Positions 7,537-11,307 of a DNA stretch of 11,307 nt are shown piece after piece; the first letter of the stretch is position 1; each line of letters starts with the position of its first letter. Below the pieces are notes generated by a model. It saw only the letters and a list, made by a program, of their open reading frames with translations, did not search any database and was not told where the DNA came from. Origin of the DNA: Chlamydiae bacterium RIFCSPHIGHO2_12_FULL_27_8 (GTDB lineage Bacteria > Chlamydiota > Chlamydiia > Chlamydiales > SM23-39); NCBI GenBank assembly GCA_001796155.1, contig MGLU01000096.1:1-11307 (forward strand), given 5' to 3'. Both the position numbers and the translations under genes were made by a program.

Positions 7537-8171
7537 AAAAATATTTAATAGCCGGTCTTATAATCCTGCTTCCTCTGCTTTTTACTATTATGCTGTTTAT
7601 ATTTTTAATCGATCTTTTTACATCTCCATTTTTGAATTTATTTATTTCTTTTTTATCTCAATACACAAATGCTATACCGCTTCTTCAAAATGAGATGTTA
7701 TTAAATGTTACAGCTAAAATTTTAATAATACTTCTTTTATGTATTTTTATTTTTCTGCTTGGTTTTGTTGCAAGATGGTTTTTCTTCAGATCTCTTATAA
7801 GTTTTACAAATTCTATTTTTTCTAAAATTCCTTTTGTTAAAACAATTTATAAAACTTTAAACGACGTTTTTTCATCTTTTATTTCTAATGGAAAAAGAAA
7901 AGCTTTTGAAAAAACAATAATGGTTGAATTTCCATCAAAAGATTCTTATTGCGTTGGTTTTGTTTCCGGAGAGATCCCTAAGGAAATTAACGATAAGATG
8001 AAAATGAAACTTACTCCTGTTTTTGTACCTACTGCTCCTCATCCAATTTCCGGATATTTTTTATTGGTTGAAGAAAATTTTTTAAAAGAGATTGATTTTT
8101 CCAATGAAGACGCAGTAAAATTTACAGTATCTTGCGGACTTATTTTACCCGGCGACAATGTTAACAAATAA
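7533..8171 (+). CDS. DUF502 family membrane protein, copy 2
   Basis: This 212-residue protein is a paralogue of the gene just upstream. It keeps the same architecture: MKKYL start, first membrane helix (about 5-29), second helix (about 60-79), ARWF (80-83), IPFVKTIYKT (99-108), VFVPTAPHPISGYFLL (163-178) and EDAVKFTVSCG (192-202). Family blocks are well conserved between the two copies, but the segment between the helices (about 31-58) and the stretch near 112-126 differ. The duplication is therefore not recent. The start is formed in the ATGA overlap with copy 1, so the two are probably translated together and may form a hetero-oligomer (inference). Its 3' end overlaps the holC-like gene by 14 nt. 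Function is unknown. Confidence 0.9.
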   Translation: MKKYLIAGLIILLPLLFTIMLFIFLIDLFTSPFLNLFISFLSQYTNAIPLLQNEMLLNVTAKILIILLLCIFIFLLGFVARWFFFRSLISFTNSIFSKIPFVKTIYKTLNDVFSSFISNGKRKAFEKTIMVEFPSKDSYCVGFVSGEIPKEINDKMKMKLTPVFVPTAPHPISGYFLLVEENFLKEIDFSNEDAVKFTVSCGLILPGDNVNK

Positions 8172-8580
8172 TAAAAAAGTTATTTTTTTTAAAATTAATG
8201 ATGCAAAAACTAAACTGATTAAAATCATTCAAACTGCAATGATGCATTTTGAAAAGAAAGAAAACCTTTTAATTAAAACATTTGATTCTACATCTTTAAA
8301 TTTTGTTGATGAGCTTCTATGGAAACTCCCCAAAGAAAGCTTTCTACCTCACGTTAAATCAAATTCTTTCATTGAAGAATTTATTGTTATAACTACAGAA
8401 AATAAAAATTTGAATAACGCTAAATATTTATTTAATTTATGTCCTGAAATTGTAGATATAAATTTAAATTTTAAAACGATATATGATTTGGAAGATAACA
8501 CCTCCCAAATTAAACAAGCTAACTCTAAAAAAAGATATCTAATTTATAAACAAAATAAATTTTTAATTGAGTTAAAATAA
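8158..8580 (+). CDS. holC: DNA polymerase III chi subunit-like protein
   Basis: I assign this 140-residue protein to the HolC family (PF04364). In E. coli chi is part of the clamp-loader complex and binds the C-terminal tail of single-stranded DNA-binding protein. The match covers the whole length: a beta-strand start VIFFKIND (8-15), a helix ending in LLIKTFD (37-43), the hallmark DELLWKLPKESFLPH (51-65; E. coli has DEALWARPAESFVPH), a strand FIVIT (75-79), NLC (93-95), a strand near 105-111 and a closing KKRYLIYKQNKF (124-135) that resembles the end of chi. Overall identity is low, so this rests on motif order. No psi (HolD) gene is nearby, as expected outside Gammaproteobacteria. It starts 14 nt inside the second DUF502 gene and has no visible ribosome-binding site. 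Confidence 0.8.
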   Translation: MLTNNKKVIFFKINDAKTKLIKIIQTAMMHFEKKENLLIKTFDSTSLNFVDELLWKLPKESFLPHVKSNSFIEEFIVITTENKNLNNAKYLFNLCPEIVDINLNFKTIYDLEDNTSQIKQANSKKRYLIYKQNKFLIELK

Positions 8581-8605
8581 ATTTTAATAAAGTTTTAACT
8601 ATTTC

Positions 8606-8635
8606 TTGAAAACAATTTTATGATAATTTTATACT
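8606..8635 (+). promoter_or_regulatory. Sigma70-type promoter for the small-protein/ybeY operon
   Basis: TTGAAA (8606-8611) and TATACT (8630-8635) each match the housekeeping consensus at five of six positions, with an 18 nt spacer, in the only gap (81 nt) between the holC-like gene and the next start. Predicted initiation is near 8642, giving a leader of about 20 nt with the strong AGGAG (8651-8655) six bases before the ATG. The combination of a good promoter and a strong ribosome-binding site, which most genes in this window lack, suggests high expression. Confidence 0.7.
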
Positions 8636-8661
8636 GTTATTCTAAATTTTAGGAGATATCA

Positions 8662-8829
8662 ATGACAAGAATGAGCAAACAGGGTGAAAGAAGAGCTTTA
8701 AACCCAAAGAAAAGAAGTTATAAAATTTTTAAAAAATCCGGTTCTAAAAAAGACAACCTTAATAAAGGGTTCAAAGAACATGTAAATGCTTTAGAATCAA
8801 AAGAAATATTTATCGGAAAAGTTAAATAA
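8662..8829 (+). CDS. Unrecognised 55-residue basic protein
   Basis: This small gene encodes a 55-residue, strongly basic protein (13 Lys and 4 Arg against 5 acidic residues, net about +12). The N-terminal half is Arg/Lys-rich (RMSKQGERR, then NPKKR), the middle is KIFKKSGSKK, and the C-terminus ends in EIFIGKVK. It has no Cys, no membrane segment and no signal peptide. It looks like a nucleic-acid-binding or ribosome-associated protein, but I do not recognise a family with confidence. The start is well supported by AGGAG six bases upstream and by the promoter at 8606. It is followed after 10 nt by another small basic protein and then ybeY. I recall pairs of very small genes before the ybeY orthologue in Chlamydia, so it may be the diverged counterpart of one of them (unverified). 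Confidence 0.8.
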   Translation: MTRMSKQGERRALNPKKRSYKIFKKSGSKKDNLNKGFKEHVNALESKEIFIGKVK

Positions 8830-8839
8830 AGGAAAAAAG

Positions 8840-9004
8840 ATGTCAAGACACCCAAGTTATGGTAAAGCGTCAAAAGCTGAACAAAAGAGAAACGTTTTAA
8901 AAAGATTTGAAAGAATAGATGTTTTAAAAAAATTGGGAAAATGGGACGCTTCAAAAAAAAGAGTAACCAATCTTCCAAAAACACCTACTAATATTGAGTT
9001 ATAA
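8840..9004 (+). CDS. Small basic protein of Chlamydiae/Verrucomicrobia type
   Basis: This 54-residue protein is net about +10. It starts MSRHPSYGK, continues with the core KRNVLKRFERIDVLKKLGKW (16-35) and ends in RVTNLPKTPT (41-50). This matches what I remember of the 'small basic protein' family (TIGR04137), a marker of Chlamydiae, Verrucomicrobia and related phyla. Its function is not established, and the composition and the KRFER-type helix fit an RNA- or ribosome-binding role. The ATG follows a purine-rich AAAGGAAAAAAG. It lies 10 nt after the other small gene and 9 nt before ybeY, so all three are probably on one transcript. It is the best lineage marker in the window. Confidence 0.85.
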   Translation: MSRHPSYGKASKAEQKRNVLKRFERIDVLKKLGKWDASKKRVTNLPKTPTNIEL

Positions 9005-9013
9005 AACTGTTCA

Positions 9014-9454
9014 ATGAAGATTACTATTATTAACAAGCAATCTTCATTGAAAATTTTTAAAACGGATATTTCCAACAAAGTAAAAAAAATTCTTCAAAAA
9101 GAAAATATTTTAACTGATGAAGTTATTATTAACTTTGTAGATACATCAGAAATTATTAGGCTTCATAAAGTTTTTTTTAATGATCCTTCTTCAACTGACT
9201 GCATATCATTTCCTATTGATTCGTATAATGAGGCTAAAATAGGCTATTCTATTTTGGGTGAAGTATTTATATGTACTGACACAGCCATAGAGTATGCTCA
9301 AGAGAACAATATCTCTGTAAACGATGAGTTAATGCTTTATTTAGTACATTGTATTTTACATTTAATTGGTTATGATGATAAAGAGAAAGAAGATATAGAA
9401 AAAATGAGAAAGAAAGAAAAAGAGATTTTAAACTTTTTAAGAGAAAATGAATAA
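9014..9454 (+). CDS. ybeY: Endoribonuclease YbeY (16S rRNA maturation/quality control)
   Basis: This 146-residue zinc metalloenzyme (UPF0054) acts in 3'-end processing of 16S rRNA and in 70S ribosome quality control. The TDCISFP block (61-67), ILGEVFICTD (80-89) and the metal motif HCILHLIGYDD (112-122) identify it. In the usual H-x3-H-x5-H motif the third ligand is Asp-122 here, and the Arg that often precedes the TD.(I/L)SFP block appears to be Phe-55. Both variants occur, as I recall, in non-proteobacterial YbeY proteins, so I infer an active enzyme. The Lys/Glu-rich C-terminal helix (123-146) is normal. No clear ribosome-binding site precedes the ATG. The gene overlaps the CBS-domain gene by 8 nt. 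Its two small basic upstream neighbours fit a ribosome theme. Confidence 0.93.
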   Translation: MKITIINKQSSLKIFKTDISNKVKKILQKENILTDEVIINFVDTSEIIRLHKVFFNDPSSTDCISFPIDSYNEAKIGYSILGEVFICTDTAIEYAQENNISVNDELMLYLVHCILHLIGYDDKEKEDIEKMRKKEKEILNFLRENE

Positions 9455-10742
9455 TTCATATATAATTTTATCTGCTTTGATATCGTTGTTCTTTTTAATT
9501 GGAGCTAGCTTACTTACAGCATATAACTCTTCAATATTAATTTTAGGGAAATTTCAAAGTAAAGAAATTTTAAAAAAAGCACACTTTGTTTTTAAGAAGT
9601 TAATAATTAAAAAAAATCTTGAAATATTTTATGTTTTGGTTAGCATAACTAAACATTTATTATATCTTTTTTTTGGTATATCAAGCTTTTATTTTTTAAC
9701 ATTAATTTTTCCAACAATTGAAATACACTCTAAAACTTTTATTGTAATTTTAGCAGTTTTTGTAATTATTATTTTTATGTTCTTTGATTTTTTTATGAGG
9801 GTTATAGCAAGAAAGTCACCAAAAACAGTTTTAAGATATTGTTCATTTATTTCTTCACTATTTATATCTTTATTTTTAATTTTTACTTTTTCAATAATTT
9901 TGGTTTCAAAGTTCTTTTTCAAAGCAAAGCAGAGTGATACACAGCATAAAAACATAATACTTTCAAAAGATAAAGTGCTCGAAATGATAAAAGATTCTGA
10001 ACTTTCATCAAATCTAACTAGTTTTGATCAAAATCTGATTGCTTCTTTTATTACTTTTAAAGAAAAAACAGCCAGAGAAGTTATGATACCGAGAATAGAT
10101 GTGTTTTCTCTGGATGGCAATTTAACTATACAAGATGCAAATAAACTGCTTCTTTCTGAAAACTATTCAAGGGTACCTGTCTATTTAAACAATTTGGATA
10201 ATATTATTGGTCTTTTAATGTCAAAAGACCTTCTATTAATATTTTCTAAATCTAAAGAAAATATTGGGCTTTTAGATCAGAAAATATCATCTATTGTAAA
10301 ACCTGTTATATATTCCCCTGAAAATAAAAAAATTTCTTCACTCTTTCAAGAGTTTAAAAAAGAAAAAATTCACCTTGCAATAGTTGTTGATGAGTACGGA
10401 AGCACCCAAGGAATAATAACAATTGAGGATATTTTAGAAGAACTGGTTGGAGAGATAAAAGATGAATATGATATATCTGAAGATAATCAATACTACATCC
10501 TTCCGAATAACAGCATTGTTGTAGATGCTAAAATGAGTATTATCGATATTGAAGACAAACTTGGCATAAAAATACCCCATAATGCGGAATATGAGACTAT
10601 TGGCGGCTATATCTTTCATAAAGCAGGCTCTATTCCGAGAAAAGGCTGGAAAATACATTTAGATGAATATGACCTGGAGATATTAATTTCCAATGAAAGG
10701 TGTATAGAAAAAATTAAAATTACATCTAACTATAAAAAATAA
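9447..10742 (+). CDS. CNNM/CorC-HlyC family membrane protein with paired CBS domains
   Basis: This 431-residue protein has an N-terminal DUF21/CNNM-type membrane region with about four helices (5-27, 57-88, 97-120 and 130-155). A linker and two CBS domains follow (about 205-265 and 280-338; landmarks REVMIPRIDVF at 210-220, SRVPVY at 241-246, and VVDEYGSTQGIITIEDILEE at 313-332). The C-terminal CorC_HlyC domain covers about 345-431, with YETIGGYIF (382-390) and IPRKGW (396-401). Relatives export Mg2+ or Co2+, with CBS domains binding adenine nucleotides, and 'hemolysin' names are historical. The membrane region is unusually divergent: the conserved Glu...Pro-Lys signature of DUF21 reads RVIARKSPK (118-126), so transport activity is less certain than domain identity. 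It overlaps ybeY by 8 nt and ends the operon. Confidence 0.92.
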   Translation: MNNSYIILSALISLFFLIGASLLTAYNSSILILGKFQSKEILKKAHFVFKKLIIKKNLEIFYVLVSITKHLLYLFFGISSFYFLTLIFPTIEIHSKTFIVILAVFVIIIFMFFDFFMRVIARKSPKTVLRYCSFISSLFISLFLIFTFSIILVSKFFFKAKQSDTQHKNIILSKDKVLEMIKDSELSSNLTSFDQNLIASFITFKEKTAREVMIPRIDVFSLDGNLTIQDANKLLLSENYSRVPVYLNNLDNIIGLLMSKDLLLIFSKSKENIGLLDQKISSIVKPVIYSPENKKISSLFQEFKKEKIHLAIVVDEYGSTQGIITIEDILEELVGEIKDEYDISEDNQYYILPNNSIVVDAKMSIIDIEDKLGIKIPHNAEYETIGGYIFHKAGSIPRKGWKIHLDEYDLEILISNERCIEKIKITSNYKK

Positions 10743-10743
10743 T

Positions 10744-10766
10744 GGGTGTAACTAAAAATTGCACCC
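10744..10766. terminator. Hairpin just after the CBS-protein gene, possible terminator
   Basis: GGGTGTAA (10744-10751) and TTGCACCC (10759-10766) form an 8 bp stem with one G-U pair and a 7 nt loop, beginning two bases after the stop codon. It is one of the few GC-containing stems in the window and is well placed to end the upstream operon. On the plus strand the following bases (TATAAAAAAC) are not a proper T-tract. Read on the minus strand, the stem is followed by ATTATTTTTTATAG, which is a better terminator tail. It may therefore work mainly in the minus direction, or be an mRNA-end stabilising hairpin or part of a repeat. Confidence 0.45.
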
Positions 10767-11047
10767 TATAAAAAACTATTTTGACTAAATGTCAGATTAA
10801 ATCTCAACTATAACACCCTATCAGATTGTTCCATCCTCTAAAAAGTTTCAAACATTAACCAGATCCTTTTTGAAAAAATTGCTCATGTGTCTTGTTTCTG
10901 AAAAAAACATTTTTAATGCTAGACGAAACAATCTCTTTAATATTTTTTAAAAGTATTGATATAATAAGTTTAAATTTTAAGTTTGAAATATAGCTTATTA
11001 AATAAGAATTGAATTTTTTAGATTAATCATATATTAACTTTTATTGA

Positions 11048-11076
11048 TTGATATATTTAATTGTTGTTTATATAAT
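11048..11076 (+). promoter_or_regulatory. Near-consensus sigma70 promoter for the last gene
   Basis: TTGATA (11048-11053, five of six consensus) and a perfect TATAAT (11071-11076) are separated by exactly 17 nt. Predicted initiation is near 11083, giving a leader of about 20 nt. The start codon at 11104 follows AGAGAG (11093-11098), a weak ribosome-binding site. This is the best promoter match in the window. Confidence 0.75.
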
Positions 11077-11103
11077 ATTTAAGTAAAAAATTAGAGAGTT
11101 AAT

Positions 11104-11307
11104 ATGTCAGGGTCAGTTGAGTCAAGATTTGATAGAGTTCCTGATGTTACAGAATTAAAGTTTAGAATAAATAGATATACCAAAGTTCGTGGCGAGCCTA
11201 AATTTTTAAGAATATTTTGTGCGTCATGTAATGAATTAGTAATAATTTATCAAAAAGATGGACCGGGAAGTTTGTTAAGGTGTTATACAGATAGAATTCA
11301 TTATCCA
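11104..11307 (+). CDS. Uncharacterised Cys-containing (zinc-ribbon-like) protein, 3'-truncated
   Basis: The first 68 residues of a protein that continues past the window edge. A charged N-terminus (1-33) leads into FLRIFCASCNELVIIYQ (35-51) and then KDGPGSLLRCYTDRIHYP (52-end). The C-x2-C pair (Cys-40, Cys-43) could form half of a zinc knuckle, with Cys-61 and perhaps His-66 as further ligands. The KDGPG...R.Y.DRI stretch looks like a conserved family signature that I have seen in small uncharacterised bacterial proteins but cannot name. There is no signal peptide or membrane segment. The start is supported by the consensus promoter 28 nt upstream and by the normal frame. Its strong dedicated promoter suggests it is well expressed and first in its own operon. 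Function is unknown. Confidence 0.75.
   Translation, partial: MSGSVESRFDRVPDVTELKFRINRYTKVRGEPKFLRIFCASCNELVIIYQKDGPGSLLRCYTDRIHYP

Larger units (their letters stand above)
10743..11103. other. 361 nt non-coding spacer with short repeats and an unexplained open stretch
   Basis: This is the largest gap in the window. Its left end holds the GGGTG/CACCC hairpin and a second CACCCTAT (10814-10821) that repeats 10762-10769. On the minus strand, frame 11022 to 10855 is open for 55 codons and then stops, but it contains no ATG, GTG or TTG start. It might be the remnant of a gene or chance. CTTATTAAATAAG at 10994-11006 is a perfect short palindrome. A weak TATAAT at 10960 has no good -35. The right end carries a strong promoter for the next gene. 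I see no tRNA or recognisable structured RNA. Confidence 0.6.

Noticed and set aside
8718..9078. Two minus-strand open frames of 73-88 codons across the small basic genes.
   Set aside because: They are antisense to well-supported plus-strand genes with a promoter, ribosome-binding site and family similarity. Their Phe/Leu-rich content is the complement of Lys-rich coding sequence.
1..11307. CRISPR array, tRNA or rRNA genes, intact insertion sequence, or defence system.
   Set aside because: I saw no regularly spaced repeats, no cloverleaf-like segment, no transposase with terminal repeats and no defence-type domain. The repeats seen are short and few.

Overview
This 11.3 kb window is from a very AT-rich bacterial genome (roughly a quarter to 30% G+C by eye). 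It is gene-dense, and every convincing gene is on the plus strand. Gene content is mostly core housekeeping. The best lineage clue is a 54-residue protein at 8840-9004 that looks like the 'small basic protein' family known from Chlamydiae, Verrucomicrobia and relatives (TIGR04137 as I recall it). It sits in a block of two small basic proteins, ybeY and a CBS-domain membrane protein, which resembles a chlamydial gene order I remember but cannot verify here. I therefore suggest, with low to moderate confidence, a low-G+C and possibly host-associated member of the PVC group or another deep-branching lineage.

Layout. (1) Positions 1-507 are the 3' part of a polyprenyl diphosphate synthase. (2) Positions 554-6756 are a tightly packed run of seven genes that overlap by 1 to 58 nt: a polyprenyl-phosphate sugar-1-phosphate transferase, a GalE-type epimerase, a small multi-pass membrane protein (possibly MreD-like), an inositol-monophosphatase family phosphatase, folD, a compact RNase R/II exonuclease, and an AAG-type 3-methyladenine DNA glycosylase. 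(3) After a 129 nt gap with locally higher G+C, positions 6886-8580 hold two tandem DUF502 membrane proteins and a gene I identify as a DNA polymerase III chi-like subunit (HolC). (4) A strong sigma70-type promoter at 8606-8635 drives the two small basic proteins, ybeY and a CNNM/CorC-type CBS protein (8662-10742). (5) A 361 nt spacer with a hairpin and short repeats is followed by a near-consensus promoter and the start of a small Cys-containing, probably zinc-ribbon protein that runs off the window.

How the genes fit together. The first three genes are consistent with supply of a polyprenyl carrier, loading of a sugar phosphate onto it, and sugar-nucleotide epimerisation, i.e. a surface-glycan theme. 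folD, RNase R, the glycosylase and HolC are one-carbon, RNA-decay, repair and replication functions that are probably together through genome compaction. The promoter-led block of two tiny basic proteins and YbeY suggests a ribosome or rRNA-maturation theme. I see no tRNA, rRNA, CRISPR array, intact insertion sequence or defence system. The least explained items are the 55-residue basic protein at 8662, the truncated Cys protein at 11104 and the spacer before it.
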